Of a stretch of 64,000 bases of DNA, positions 52,552 to 61,509 are shown piece after piece. The stretch comes from JAIBJN01 sp963839745 (GTDB lineage: Bacteria; Actinomycetota; Thermoleophilia; Gaiellales; Gaiellaceae): positions 62,001 to 126,000 of the forward strand of contig CAWIWC010000001.1 in assembly GCA_963839745.1 (NCBI GenBank), read 5' to 3'. The first letter of the stretch is position 1; the number at the start of each line of letters is the position of its first letter. Under the pieces are notes generated by a model. The model did no database searches. It saw only the letters and a list, made by a program, of their open reading frames with translations, and was not told the origin of the DNA. The translations under genes and the position numbers were made by a program.

Positions 52552-52840
52552 GCGTGACCACCTCCCGATCGACCCGCACGAGCTCGAAGGCCTGCGAGGC
52601 GAGGTAGCGCTCCGCGCCGTCCAGCAGCCCGAGCAGGTCGGCGTGCTCGCGCGCGACGCAGGAGAGGGTCAGCCGGGACCGCTGCCACACGTCGTGATGG
52701 TCGACCTCCGCCACCGAGGCCCCGAAGCGCCGCTGGAGCTGCGCCTTCACGGACAGGAGCTCCTTGCGCTTCCCCTTCAGCGAGTGGTTGTCGGGGAAGT
52801 GCAGCTCTGCGGAGAGGATGCCGACGTAGCCCGTGCCCAT
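52541..52840 (-). CDS. DUF503/YlxP-like protein
   Basis: The 99-residue protein matches the DUF503 family: YVGILSAELHFPDNHSLKGKRK, SVAEVDHHDVWQRSRLTLSCVA and a C-terminal ERYLASQAFELVRVDREV. The fold is ferredoxin-like and the function is unknown; the gene nearly always sits between infB and rbfA, pointing to translation or ribosome assembly. It begins 11 bases after the infB stop. Confidence 0.9.
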   Translation of the reverse strand: MGTGYVGILSAELHFPDNHSLKGKRKELLSVKAQLQRRFGASVAEVDHHDVWQRSRLTLSCVAREHADLLGLLDGAERYLASQAFELVRVDREVVTLDD

Positions 52841-52851
52841 GCCGCGGGCGG

Positions 52852-54843
52852 CTACTCGGCGTCGTCCGGCTCCGGCTCCGTGTCGGCCGGCCCGCCGCCG
52901 TTCCCGGCCACCGTGAGGTCCGTGCGCTCGATCTGGCGCGTCTCGTAGGCCTCGAGGACGTCGCCTTCCTTCACGTCGTTGAAGTTCTCGAGCAGGATTC
53001 CGCACTCGAAGCTCTCCTGGACCTCGCGGACGTCGTCCTTGAAGCGCTTGAGGCTCGCGATCGTCGTCTCGTAGATGACCGTGCCTTCGCGGATGACGCG
53101 GATCTGCGCGTTGCGGCGGATGACGCCGCTGGTCACGTAGCAGCCGGCGATCACGCCCAGGCGCGAGGCGCGGAAGATCGCCCGCACCTCGGCCTCGCCG
53201 AGCACGTCCTCGCGCGTCTCCGGCGCGAGCATGCCGACGAGCGCCTGGCGGATGTCGTCCGTGAGCTGGTAGATGACCCGGTATGTCCGCAGGTCGACGC
53301 CCTCGCGCTCGGCGAGCGAGCGCGCCTCGGCGTTCGGGCGGACGTTGAAGCCGATCACGACTGCGTTCGAGGCCGAGGCGAGCATGATGTCGCCCTCGGT
53401 GATCGCGCCGATGCCGGTGTGGATGACGTTGACGCCCACCTCGGGGTGGTCGATCTTCGAGAGCTCGCCGACGACGGCCTCGATCGAGCCCTGGACGTCG
53501 GCCTTCACGATGATGTTGAGCTCGCGGATCGCGCCCTCTTCCATCTGCGTGAAGAGGTCGTCGAGGGAGACGCCCTTCTTGGACCCGCGGGCAAGCTGCT
53601 CGGCCCGCACGCGCTGGCCGCGCAACTGCGCGAGATGGCGCGCCTGGCGGTCGTTCTCGACCACGTGGCCGTGCTCTCCGGCGGCCGGCGGCTTGTCGAA
53701 GCCGAGGATCTCGACCGGCGTGCCGGGGCCCGCCTCCTTGACCTTCTCGCCTCGGAAGTCGAGGAGCGCGCGCACCTTGCCCCAGGCGTCGCCGGCGACG
53801 ATGGCGTCGCCGACCCTGAGGGTGCCCCGCATCACGAGCATCGTCGCGACCGGGCCGCGGCCGACGTCGAGGCGGCTCTCGATGATCGGCCCGGAGGCCT
53901 CCGCCTTGGCGTTCGCCTGCAGCTCCAGCTCGGCGTCGGAGACGAGCAGGATGCGCTCGACGAGGTCGTCGAGCCCCTCCCGGGTCTTCGCCGACACGTC
54001 CGCGAACTGCGTCGTGCCTCCCCACTCCTCCGGCTGGAGCCCGTGCGTGGTGAGGTCCTGGCGCACCTTCTGCGGGTTCGCCTCCGGCTTGTCGATCTTG
54101 TTCACGGCGACGACGATCGGCACCTCGGCGGCGCGGGCGTGGTTGATCGACTCGACCGTCTGCGGCATAACGCTGTCGTCGGCCGCCACCACGAGCACCG
54201 CGATGTCCGTCACCTTGGCGCCGCGGGCGCGGAGCGCGGTGAACGCCTCGTGGCCCGGCGTGTCGAGGAACGTCACGCGCCGGCCGTTGTGGTCGACCTG
54301 GTAGGCGCCGATGTGCTGCGTGATCCCGCCGGCCTCCGTCTCGACGACGGCGCTTTCCCGGATGGCGTCGAGGAGCGTCGTCTTGCCGTGGTCGACGTGA
54401 CCCATGATCGTGACGACCGTCGGGCGTGCCGTGAGGTCGTCGGGGTCGTCCTCGTAGGTCTCCGGCTCGAGCTCCTCCTCGTCCGCGTGCTTGATCTCGA
54501 CTTCCTTCTTGGACTCCGTCGCGATCAGCTCGATGGCGTCGTCCGTGAGCGTCTGCGTGATGGTCACCATCTCGCCGACGCCCATCATGATCTTGATGAT
54601 CTCCGGGACCGAGACGCCGAGGGCCGCGGAGAGCTCCTTCACCGTCGCGCCCGAGTTGACCTTGACGGGGCCCGTCGGCTGCGCCGGCGCCTGCTGCGGC
54701 TCGCGCGGCGGCTGCTTGACGCCGTCGCGCTGCGGGCGCTCGGGGCGCGGACGGGCGGCCTGCGTGTCGATGACCACGCGGCGCTTGCGGCGTCCTCCCG
54801 GCGCGCCGCCCCGCGGTCTCAATGGTCTCTGGCGATCAGCCAC
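52852..54843 (-). CDS. infB: translation initiation factor IF-2
   Basis: IF-2 is the GTPase that brings initiator fMet-tRNA to the 30S subunit. The 663-residue protein has a short basic/Pro-rich N-terminus and one IF2-N module (TVKELSAALGVSVPEIIKIMM). The G domain has GHVDHGKT, DTPGH and NKID motifs, followed by domains II-IV including DVQGSIEAVVGEL and FNVRPNAEARSLA. The N-terminal extension is much shorter than in Streptomyces or Mycobacterium. GTG start. Confidence 0.97.
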   Translation of the reverse strand: MADRQRPLRPRGGAPGGRRKRRVVIDTQAARPRPERPQRDGVKQPPREPQQAPAQPTGPVKVNSGATVKELSAALGVSVPEIIKIMMGVGEMVTITQTLTDDAIELIATESKKEVEIKHADEEELEPETYEDDPDDLTARPTVVTIMGHVDHGKTTLLDAIRESAVVETEAGGITQHIGAYQVDHNGRRVTFLDTPGHEAFTALRARGAKVTDIAVLVVAADDSVMPQTVESINHARAAEVPIVVAVNKIDKPEANPQKVRQDLTTHGLQPEEWGGTTQFADVSAKTREGLDDLVERILLVSDAELELQANAKAEASGPIIESRLDVGRGPVATMLVMRGTLRVGDAIVAGDAWGKVRALLDFRGEKVKEAGPGTPVEILGFDKPPAAGEHGHVVENDRQARHLAQLRGQRVRAEQLARGSKKGVSLDDLFTQMEEGAIRELNIIVKADVQGSIEAVVGELSKIDHPEVGVNVIHTGIGAITEGDIMLASASNAVVIGFNVRPNAEARSLAEREGVDLRTYRVIYQLTDDIRQALVGMLAPETREDVLGEAEVRAIFRASRLGVIAGCYVTSGVIRRNAQIRVIREGTVIYETTIASLKRFKDDVREVQESFECGILLENFNDVKEGDVLEAYETRQIERTDLTVAGNGGGPADTEPEPDDAE

Positions 54844-54852
54844 GGCGCGAGC

Positions 54853-55101
54853 CTAGTCCTCCTGTATAGACGCTTTCAATCCCGAAGGGATGGTGACGGT
54901 TCGCCGCAGCGTGCGCGCGAACGCCCTGCGCGATGCGGCCCTCTCGAAGCACAACGGCCGGGGACAGGTGTACGCACCCCTGCCGGGGAGCCTCCGCCCC
55001 GCGTCCGCCTCGAGCACGCCCTTCGGCGCCGCGAAGCGCACGAGCTCGGACTGCGGCGCCTTGCGACCGCAGCCGACGCACGTCCTGGTGGGCTCGCTCA
55101 C
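54853..55101 (-). CDS. YlxR family RNA-binding protein (DUF448)
   Basis: The 82-residue protein has RTCVGCGRKAPQSELVRFA and GRGAYTCPRPLCFERA, the DUF448/YlxR signature, which folds into a small RNA-binding domain. It lies between nusA and infB, as almost everywhere. The GTG overlaps the nusA stop codon. YlxR has been linked to regulation of RNase P and of glucose-responsive genes in other bacteria; its role here is unproven. Confidence 0.92.
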   Translation of the reverse strand: MSEPTRTCVGCGRKAPQSELVRFAAPKGVLEADAGRRLPGRGAYTCPRPLCFERAASRRAFARTLRRTVTIPSGLKASIQED

Positions 55102-56540
55102 GACGCAGGCTGCTCTTCCTCCTCGGGCGCGGCGTTGGCCGCCTCGTCCTGTGGCTCGGCGGTGTCATCGCCGTCGGCCGGGACCTCGCCGTCTGCGCCG
55201 GCCTCGGCCTCGGGCGTCTCCTCGGGCATGCCGCCGATCGGGACGGCCTCGGAGGGGTCGAGCTCCTCCCCGGCCTCCTCGCGGGCTGCGAGCTCGCGGT
55301 GGGCGGGGATCCCGCAGTAGCGCGAGCCGGGCACCGAGGTGTTCGGGCAGCGCTTGCCGTTGGAGAGCACCGCGGCGCAGCGGCCGGAGAACTCCTCGTC
55401 GACTCCGCCGCCGAAGGCCGCCTCGGCCTCGGTGCGGGCAAACTCGGACTCCGAGACGATGTCGATCTTCCAGCCCGTCAGCCGGGCGGCGAGACGGGCG
55501 TTGAGCCCTTCCTTGCCGATGGCGAGCGAGAGCTGGTCGTCGGGGACGACCACGGTCGCCTCCATCGTCTCGTCGTCCACGAGCACCTCGCGGACGCGGG
55601 CCGGCGAGAGCGCCTTGGCGACGAATCTCGCGGGCTCGGGATTCCACGGGATGATGTCGATCTTCTCTCCGCGGAGCTCGGACACGACCATGCGGACGCG
55701 CGAGCCGCGCGGGCCGACGCAGGCGCCGACCGGGTCGACGCCCTGGACGTGGGACTCGACGGCGATCTTCGAGCGGTAGCCGGGCTCGCGCGCCACGCCG
55801 CGAATCTCGACGAGACCGTCGGCGATCTCGGGCACCTCGAGCTCGAAGAGCGTCTTGATCAGCTCCGGATCGCGCCGGGAAAGGATGACCTGCGGGCCCT
55901 TCGTCCCCGAGCGGACCTCGGTGATCACGGCCTTGATGCGGCTGCCCTGCTCGTAGCGCTCGCCGTCGACCTGCTCGGAGCGAGGCAGGAGCGCCTCGAC
56001 CTTGCCCAGGTCGACGAGCACGTTGTTGCGGTCGCCGGCCTGCTGGACGATGCCGGTCACGACCTCGCTGACGCGGTCGACGTACTCGTCGTACATCATC
56101 TCGCGCTCGGCCTCGCGGATCCGCTGAAGGATCACCTGCTTGGCCGTCTGCGCGGCGATGCGGCCGAAGTTCTCAGGGGTGACGTCGGTGCGCTTCACCT
56201 GGTCCTCGGGGACGTCCGACCAGTCGATCGTGAGGTCGTCGTCCGAGAGCAGCGTGTGCGAGCGCTCGCCGTTCTCGGCCTCGGCGGCCTCGAGCTCGGT
56301 GAGCGCGCGCTCGCGGGCCTCGTCCAGGAGGCGCTCCTCGACGTCCGCGGGGAGCTCGATCGACCACACGCGGAAGTCGCCGCTGACGCGGTCGAGCTCG
56401 ACGTGTGCGTGCCGGGCGGCGCCCGGTGTCTTCTTGTACGCGGCGAGGAGAGCGTCTTCGAGGGCGCGGACGAGCGTGTCGTCCTCGATGCCCTTCTCCT
56501 TCTCGATCTCTCTGACCGCCTCCAGGATCTCCCGGCTCAT
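55098..56540 (-). CDS. nusA: transcription termination/antitermination factor NusA with extra C-terminal CCCH motif
   Basis: NusA binds RNA polymerase and nascent RNA to modulate pausing, termination and antitermination. The 480-residue protein has the N-terminal domain (ILEAVREIEKEKGI), an S1 domain (GIVQQAGDRNNVLVDLGKVEALLP) and two KH domains (SHVQGVDPVGACVGPRGSRVR; LSLAIGKEGLNARLAARLTG). Residues 388-414 then carry C-x9-C-x10-C-x4-H in an RCxAVLSNGKRC...YCGIPAH arrangement, which is not part of canonical NusA, and an acidic tail follows. A GGAAGGA site precedes the ATG. It is co-transcribed with rimP and infB. Confidence 0.96.
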   Translation of the reverse strand: MSREILEAVREIEKEKGIEDDTLVRALEDALLAAYKKTPGAARHAHVELDRVSGDFRVWSIELPADVEERLLDEARERALTELEAAEAENGERSHTLLSDDDLTIDWSDVPEDQVKRTDVTPENFGRIAAQTAKQVILQRIREAEREMMYDEYVDRVSEVVTGIVQQAGDRNNVLVDLGKVEALLPRSEQVDGERYEQGSRIKAVITEVRSGTKGPQVILSRRDPELIKTLFELEVPEIADGLVEIRGVAREPGYRSKIAVESHVQGVDPVGACVGPRGSRVRMVVSELRGEKIDIIPWNPEPARFVAKALSPARVREVLVDDETMEATVVVPDDQLSLAIGKEGLNARLAARLTGWKIDIVSESEFARTEAEAAFGGGVDEEFSGRCAAVLSNGKRCPNTSVPGSRYCGIPAHRELAAREEAGEELDPSEAVPIGGMPEETPEAEAGADGEVPADGDDTAEPQDEAANAAPEEEEQPAS

Positions 56541-56549
56541 GATTCCTTC

Positions 56550-56987
56550 CTATCCCTCGTCGATGAGATTGCCGCGCGCGATTGCCTCGTACGGGATCTC
56601 CACCTGCTGGTCACCGGCCGCGATCGTCACCTCGCGGTCGCCGGCGCCGACCACCTCGCCGCGGAAGCGCTTGCGCCCCGAGACCTCGCGGGTGGTCCGG
56701 ATCGCAGCTCTCCGCCCGACCACGCCGGCGAAATGCTGCGGCGTGCGCAGCGGGCGCTCGAACCCCGGAGAAGACACGTCGAGCGTGTAGTGGTTGAGGT
56801 AATCCCTGAGGACGTCCGTGACGCGCCCGCAGAGGGCATGGTCGACCCCGTCGGGGTGGTCGACGTAGACGACCAGCCGCTCGGGGCCCGCCAGCTCGAC
56901 CGCGAGCACCTCGACATCCGGCAGCCGGTCCTCGACGGTTGCCGCGACCTCGCGATGGAGTTGTCGTTCCTTCTCGTAGACCTGCAT
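56550..56987 (-). CDS. rimP: ribosome maturation factor RimP
   Basis: RimP assists 30S maturation. The 145-residue protein has LVVYVDHPDGVDHALCGRVT, the family hallmark YTLDVSSPGFERPLR and a C-terminal SH3-like domain (RFRGEVVGAGDREVTIA, IPYEAIARGNLI). A GAAGGG site precedes the ATG. It heads the nusA operon just after an intrinsic terminator at 57002-57027. Confidence 0.95.
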   Translation of the reverse strand: MQVYEKERQLHREVAATVEDRLPDVEVLAVELAGPERLVVYVDHPDGVDHALCGRVTDVLRDYLNHYTLDVSSPGFERPLRTPQHFAGVVGRRAAIRTTREVSGRKRFRGEVVGAGDREVTIAAGDQQVEIPYEAIARGNLIDEG

Positions 56988-57001
56988 CAGACCCTTCTCG
57001 T

Positions 57002-57027
57002 AAAAAATGGGCGCCGCGCGCCCATTT
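57002..57027 (-). terminator. intrinsic terminator/attenuator between dtd and rimP
   Basis: AAATGGGCG and CGCCCATTT form a perfect 9-bp stem with a five-base loop, and the minus-strand transcript continues as TTTTTT (57007-57002). This is the only hairpin in the window with a full T tract. It lies 26 bases past the dtd stop and 17 bases before the rimP start. Confidence 0.85.
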
Positions 57028-57053
57028 CTCCAAACCTGGGGAAATGTCCGGGG

Positions 57054-57533
57054 TCAGGATAGCAGCGGCCCCCCGCCTTCCGTCGCTTTCGTGCCGTCTG
57101 CATCGAGCACGATCGTGACCGGCCCGTCGTTGGCGAGCTCCACCCGCATACGTGCTCCGAAGCGGCCGCGCGCCACCTCCACGCCCTCCGCCGCGAGAGC
57201 GTCGCAGAAGGCCTCGTAGAGGGCTTCGGCCGTTTCCGGCGGGGCCGCGGCGGCGAAGCTCGGGCGGTTCCCCTTGGACGTGTCCGCGATGAGCGTGAAC
57301 TGGCTGACGACGAGGGCGCCTCCCCCCTCGTCCACGACGCTGCGGTCGAACTTTCCCTCCTCGTTCTCGAAGATCCGCAGGCGGGCGACCTTCCCGGCCG
57401 TGCGTGCCGCGACCGCCTCGTCGTCGCCGTCCGCGACCCCGAGCAGCACGCAGAGCCCGCGGCCGACCTCGCCCACGGTCTCGCCGTCCACCAGAACGCA
57501 GGCCCGCGAAACGCGTTGCACGACCGCCCTCAC
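57054..57533 (-). CDS. dtd: D-aminoacyl-tRNA deacylase
   Basis: DTD hydrolyses D-amino acids from mischarged tRNAs. The 159-residue protein has VVQRVSRACVLVDGE at the start, SQFTLIADTSKGNRPSF near the middle (the catalytic SQFTL) and NDGPVTIVLD near the end (the Gly-cisPro motif NxGPVT). The GTG overlaps the stop of the upstream membrane-protein gene (GTGA). Confidence 0.95.
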   Translation of the reverse strand: MRAVVQRVSRACVLVDGETVGEVGRGLCVLLGVADGDDEAVAARTAGKVARLRIFENEEGKFDRSVVDEGGGALVVSQFTLIADTSKGNRPSFAAAAPPETAEALYEAFCDALAAEGVEVARGRFGARMRVELANDGPVTIVLDADGTKATEGGGPLLS

Positions 57534-58738
57534 GCCGGGTTCGATTTCTCGGCGGGCGCGCTCGACTTCAGCTCCTCCTTCCACTGGTCGGCCCGGTTCT
57601 GGAGCGAAGACGAGAGCAGGCTCGGAGCGAAGCCGAAGACGGCCGCGGCGATGAGGCCCAGCGGGTTGTCGCTGATGGTGAAGACCTCCGAGAGCGGCGG
57701 CACAGACACGTCGACTCCGTACAGGCTGGAGTTCAGGACCGTCGCGTACGCGGTCAGGACGACCCCCCCGATCGCCGCAAGGCCGGAGACGAGCGGCGTG
57801 TGCACCAGCCGGACCATGCCCAGCCCGAAGTCCTCCTCGGTGACCGTGGACGCCGAGGCGGCCTGCTGGAGCTGGCGGAAGAGCCCGACGGACGCGCCGA
57901 TCAGGTAGAAGGTCGACCCCGCGATGATCTGGTCGGTCTCGGCCCCGGCCATGAGCGCGAGCCCGAGGCCGGCGTACGCCACCAGGCCGGTGAACACGAC
58001 CGTGGCGAAAAGCCGGTTGCGCGCGCGGACCAGCCCCCGGCGCCGCGTGTCCCGGAAGTCGTCGACGAGCGCCTGCGCGTCCTGGACGATGCCGCGGGCA
58101 AGGACCGGGTCGGAAGGCGCGGTTCCCGTTCGCCGCTCGGGGAGGTACCCCTCGCCGCCGAGCGCGTGGATCGCCCGCTCCAGCCGGAAGACCTGCTCGT
58201 GAGCGTTGGCGATGCCGGAGCCCATGAGCGACGCGCGCTCGAAGAGCGCCTGCTGGACGACCTCCGGCTGCGGGACGAGCTTGGTCAGCGCCTGCTCGGC
58301 CCGGTGGACGACCGTGAAGACGACGACGTAGGCGGACCCGCCGGCCCACGAGGAGCCGTCCCCGTCGGACCCGTCCTCCTGGAGCGCCGCCTGCACGTCC
58401 GCCAGCGACGAGGTGAGCGACGCCCAGGCCTCGGGATCGACCCGCTGATCCAGCGTCCCTGCGACGGCGGCGAGCTCCTGGTGACGGGCCGCGAGCTCCC
58501 GGTAGACGCTGGAGTTGGCGTAGCGCGGCGAGGCCATGCGACGCATCGGAAGAGCGAGCAGGAGCCACACGACAACGCCGGTCAGGGTCCCAAGCATGAA
58601 GTTCTGGGCCCCGGTGAGAGCCCGGTCCGCGGAGAGCGCCCAGGCGACCACGCCGACGGAGCAGGCGCCCGGGAGCACGATCAGCGCGGCCACGAGCCCG
58701 ACGGTGTACTGCGGCAGAAAGCGGCGGAAGGCGGTCAC
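57530..58738 (-). CDS. membrane protein of unknown function, six predicted helices
   Basis: I do not recognise a family for this 402-residue protein. Hydrophobic helices lie at about 10-34 and 47-66, then a soluble helical region of roughly 190 residues (including RELAARHQELAAVAGTLDQRV and RAEQALTKLVPQPEVVQQALFERA), then four helices at about 255-280, 285-305, 325-347 and 368-390. GTG 58738 is the start because the extended frame beyond it is antisense to other genes. It is translationally coupled to dtd, with no functional clue from that. Confidence 0.75.
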   Translation of the reverse strand: MTAFRRFLPQYTVGLVAALIVLPGACSVGVVAWALSADRALTGAQNFMLGTLTGVVVWLLLALPMRRMASPRYANSSVYRELAARHQELAAVAGTLDQRVDPEAWASLTSSLADVQAALQEDGSDGDGSSWAGGSAYVVVFTVVHRAEQALTKLVPQPEVVQQALFERASLMGSGIANAHEQVFRLERAIHALGGEGYLPERRTGTAPSDPVLARGIVQDAQALVDDFRDTRRRGLVRARNRLFATVVFTGLVAYAGLGLALMAGAETDQIIAGSTFYLIGASVGLFRQLQQAASASTVTEEDFGLGMVRLVHTPLVSGLAAIGGVVLTAYATVLNSSLYGVDVSVPPLSEVFTISDNPLGLIAAAVFGFAPSLLSSSLQNRADQWKEELKSSAPAEKSNPA

Positions 58739-58784
58739 GCGCCTATCCCACAAGAGGGTGGGAGGCGCGTCAAGCAGCCGGCCG

Positions 58785-59144
58785 CTAGGTGCTCGTCTCG
58801 AGCTTCGCCAGCGCGCGACGGTAGTCGCGGCTCTGCGGGCGGAAGAACGACGCCAGGCGATAGTGCCCGACGGCCTCGTCGGCACGGCCCTGCTTCTCGA
58901 GGCAGCGGCCGAGCGCGAAGTGCGCGTAGTGGTCGACGGGCTGGATCTCGAGGATCGTCCGGAACTCCTGCTCCGCCTCGGCGAAGCGGCGGATGCGGTA
59001 ATACGCGATGCCGAGCGCCTCGCGGATCGAGGCCTTGCGCGGCTCCCGCTTCTTCGCCTTCTCGAGCGCGACGGTCGCCTGGGCTGCGTACCCGGCCGCA
59101 AGGTGCTCGCGGCCCTGCTGGTAGAGGTCGTAGGTCTCGCTCAT
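58785..59144 (-). CDS. tetratricopeptide-repeat protein
   Basis: The 119 residues form about three TPR units: YDLYQQGREHLAAGYAAQATVALEKAKKREP, REALGIAYYRIRRFAEAEQEFRTILEIQP and AHFALGRCLEKQGRADEAVGHYRLASFFRP. It is a protein-interaction scaffold with no catalytic part and no signal peptide. A GGAAGA site precedes the ATG. It sits between the transglutaminase gene and the unknown membrane protein. Confidence 0.88.
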   Translation of the reverse strand: MSETYDLYQQGREHLAAGYAAQATVALEKAKKREPRKASIREALGIAYYRIRRFAEAEQEFRTILEIQPVDHYAHFALGRCLEKQGRADEAVGHYRLASFFRPQSRDYRRALAKLETST

Positions 59145-59214
59145 CGTCTTCCTCCAACGATACGGAAAGCGGCACGGTCTGCCGACCGCCGGACGGCCAG
59201 TTGCCGCGGAGCGG

Positions 59215-61509
59215 CTAGCCGGTGAGAGAGCGGAGGCTCGCCGCGCCCTTCACCCGGCTGATGACACCGAGCCGGCGGCGGAGGCCTCGGCGCACCTCGC
59301 GGAGCTCCCGACGAGCCCGGCGGAGCGCCGTGGGCGCCACGCTCGGCGGGCCGAAGCGGGCGAGCGTGAGGTCGCGGACGAGCGGCTCGGCGCTGACCGC
59401 GTAGTAGCGCTCGAGCGTGTCGCCGATCTCGGGGAGCGTGGCGCTCGGCGAGATCTCGATTCCCTGGTCGGCGAGGTAGCCGACGACGTCCTTGCGGCAG
59501 GCGGACGCCAGCTCGCGAGGGTCGCGCGTTGCGAACCGCGCGCTGCGCCGGACAGCCTTGGCGGCGACGATGGCCACGAAGGCGCCGGCGAGGACGACGA
59601 GCAGGACGAGGACGATGCTCGGACCGCGGTCGCGCACCGTGGAGGCGGTGCCGCCCGAGCTTCCGACCGCGGACTCCTGGCCGCCCGGCCCCTGCCGCGC
59701 GGTGCGGAAGCCCTCCTGCAGCGCCGGGTTGAGGCCGCTGAGCGGTTCCGCCAGGCCGATGTCGGCTGCGTCGACGAAGTTGAACTCGCCCGAGCTCGGT
59801 AGGTACGTGGCGCCGAGCTGGCCGCGGCCCGGCGTCGGATCGAAGGGGACCCAGCCGAAGCGCGGGAAGTAGACCTCGACCCACGCGTGCGCGTTGGTGT
59901 CGCTGACGACCCATTCCTTGTCATCCTCGTCGTAGCGCCCGCTCGCGAACCCGACTGCCACGCGCGCGGGGATGCCGAGCAGCCGCAGCATGAGGGTCAT
60001 AGCGCCCGCGTAGTGCTGGCAGTAACCGCGCTTCGTGTTGTTGATGAAGTCGACGAGCGGCGGCTCGCCGCCGATCGGCAGCGGAGGCTGCTCGTTGTAG
60101 GTGAAGCCGCCCGCCTCTCGGAACCACGTCTCCAGGAGGACGGCCGCCTCGTACGGCGAGCGGGAGCCGCTCGTCACGCCGACCGCGGCCTGGTAGACGG
60201 ACTGGAGCGCCTGGATCTTCGAGTCGTCCTCGTGCGTCGCCCCGAAGAACACCTCCATCTGCGTGTCGCGCCCGGCGGCATTCCAGGCGGGAACGCCCTC
60301 GTAGACGACCTCGAGATAGCGCTCCGCGGCGGCGGGGTACTCGCCGTCGAAGTCCGCGAGCTGGCTCGGGTTCGCCTGCGGGACGTAGCTCCAGACCGTG
60401 TACCGCTGGTTGCGGCGCAGGGCGTCAGGGACGATGACGACGTCGCCGTCGGCGTCGGCGACCGGCGCCTCGGTCCCCGGCCGCCAGCGAACGGGCTGGG
60501 CCGAGGCCAGCAGGTGCGTGTCGCGCAGGGCTTCGATCGTGATGTCCTGCCGGACCCAATCGTCCTCGTTGGTGGCCGCGCGCGGCAGGAGCGAGTTCTC
60601 GCCGATCGCGTCGATCTGCTCGCGCTGCTCGGCCTCGCCGAAGTCCTTTGCCTCGTCCCAGATGTCGCCGGTGTAATCGTCGAGCGTGGTTGCGCGCCAG
60701 TAGAGCGACCGCCTGGGCCCGGACGCCTTGACCCGCATGACGACCGTCGGCTCCTCGGGGAAGTCGATGCCCTCGTAGTTCGCCCGCCAGACGTACTCGA
60801 CCGATACGGGCGACGTCGGGCTGTCGTAGGGATCCCAGCTCTGCCAGGAGAGGAATGCGGGCTTGGCCACCGCGTCGGTGCTCGAGGCCACCAGCGCGAC
60901 GAGGACGAGGACGAGGCCAACGCCGGCGGCGTGGAGCACGCCGCGCGGAGGCTCGTCGCGCCGCAGAAGGAAGAGGATCGCCAGCACGCCGATGAGGCCG
61001 AGCACTCCGGCAAGCAAGGGCCGCTGGCCGGGGATGAGGGTCGCCGGCCAGCCGACGGCCACGACGAGGCCGAGGGCGGCCGGAATCGGCTTGCGCGCCA
61101 TGACCAGCATCCCCACGAGCGCCGTGAAGCCGAAGATCGCCAGCAGGACGAGCGAGTGCATCAGCTGGAAGTCGATGCGGTCGAACGGGAGCTGGGTCTC
61201 GTAGAAGTCGAGGAAGCCCTGGCGGATGCCGTCCAGGACCGGGCCGAAGAAGTCGCGTTGCGGGTCACGAGGCCGGGCATCCGCGAGCGGGATCTCGTAC
61301 GCCGCGCTCGCCGCGAAGAGGGCCGAGCCGGCCAGCACCGCGAAGATGGCCAGGCGCGAGCGAAGGAACGCGACCGCGAGGATCGGGGGCAGCGCAAAGA
61401 GCAGCATCGGCAGCCAGTCGCGCCAGGAGACGTCGATGCTCTCCAGCCGCAGCCACGACGTCGTCACGAGCACCGCGACAAGGGCAACCAGGAACGCCCG
61501 GCTAGCCAA
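59215..61509 (-). CDS. membrane-bound transglutaminase-like protein (TgpA family)
   Basis: The 764-residue protein has several N-terminal transmembrane helices (to about residue 215) and a large extracytoplasmic part. A transglutaminase core follows with the catalytic Cys in KRGYCQHYAGAMTLMLRLLG, His in DTNAHAWVEVYFP and Asp in WVPFDPTPG. A further helix lies near 645-668, followed by a C-terminal DUF4129-like tail. It forms the usual MoxR-DUF58-transglutaminase trio. The TTG start overlaps the DUF58 gene by eight bases. Confidence 0.92.
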   Translation of the reverse strand: MASRAFLVALVAVLVTTSWLRLESIDVSWRDWLPMLLFALPPILAVAFLRSRLAIFAVLAGSALFAASAAYEIPLADARPRDPQRDFFGPVLDGIRQGFLDFYETQLPFDRIDFQLMHSLVLLAIFGFTALVGMLVMARKPIPAALGLVVAVGWPATLIPGQRPLLAGVLGLIGVLAILFLLRRDEPPRGVLHAAGVGLVLVLVALVASSTDAVAKPAFLSWQSWDPYDSPTSPVSVEYVWRANYEGIDFPEEPTVVMRVKASGPRRSLYWRATTLDDYTGDIWDEAKDFGEAEQREQIDAIGENSLLPRAATNEDDWVRQDITIEALRDTHLLASAQPVRWRPGTEAPVADADGDVVIVPDALRRNQRYTVWSYVPQANPSQLADFDGEYPAAAERYLEVVYEGVPAWNAAGRDTQMEVFFGATHEDDSKIQALQSVYQAAVGVTSGSRSPYEAAVLLETWFREAGGFTYNEQPPLPIGGEPPLVDFINNTKRGYCQHYAGAMTLMLRLLGIPARVAVGFASGRYDEDDKEWVVSDTNAHAWVEVYFPRFGWVPFDPTPGRGQLGATYLPSSGEFNFVDAADIGLAEPLSGLNPALQEGFRTARQGPGGQESAVGSSGGTASTVRDRGPSIVLVLLVVLAGAFVAIVAAKAVRRSARFATRDPRELASACRKDVVGYLADQGIEISPSATLPEIGDTLERYYAVSAEPLVRDLTLARFGPPSVAPTALRRARRELREVRRGLRRRLGVISRVKGAASLRSLTG

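Noticed and set aside
57054..58568. A 504-codon fusion containing dtd
   Set aside because: The extra N-terminal part is antisense-like sequence of the membrane-protein gene. dtd starts at GTG 57533 with the usual VVQRV N-terminus.
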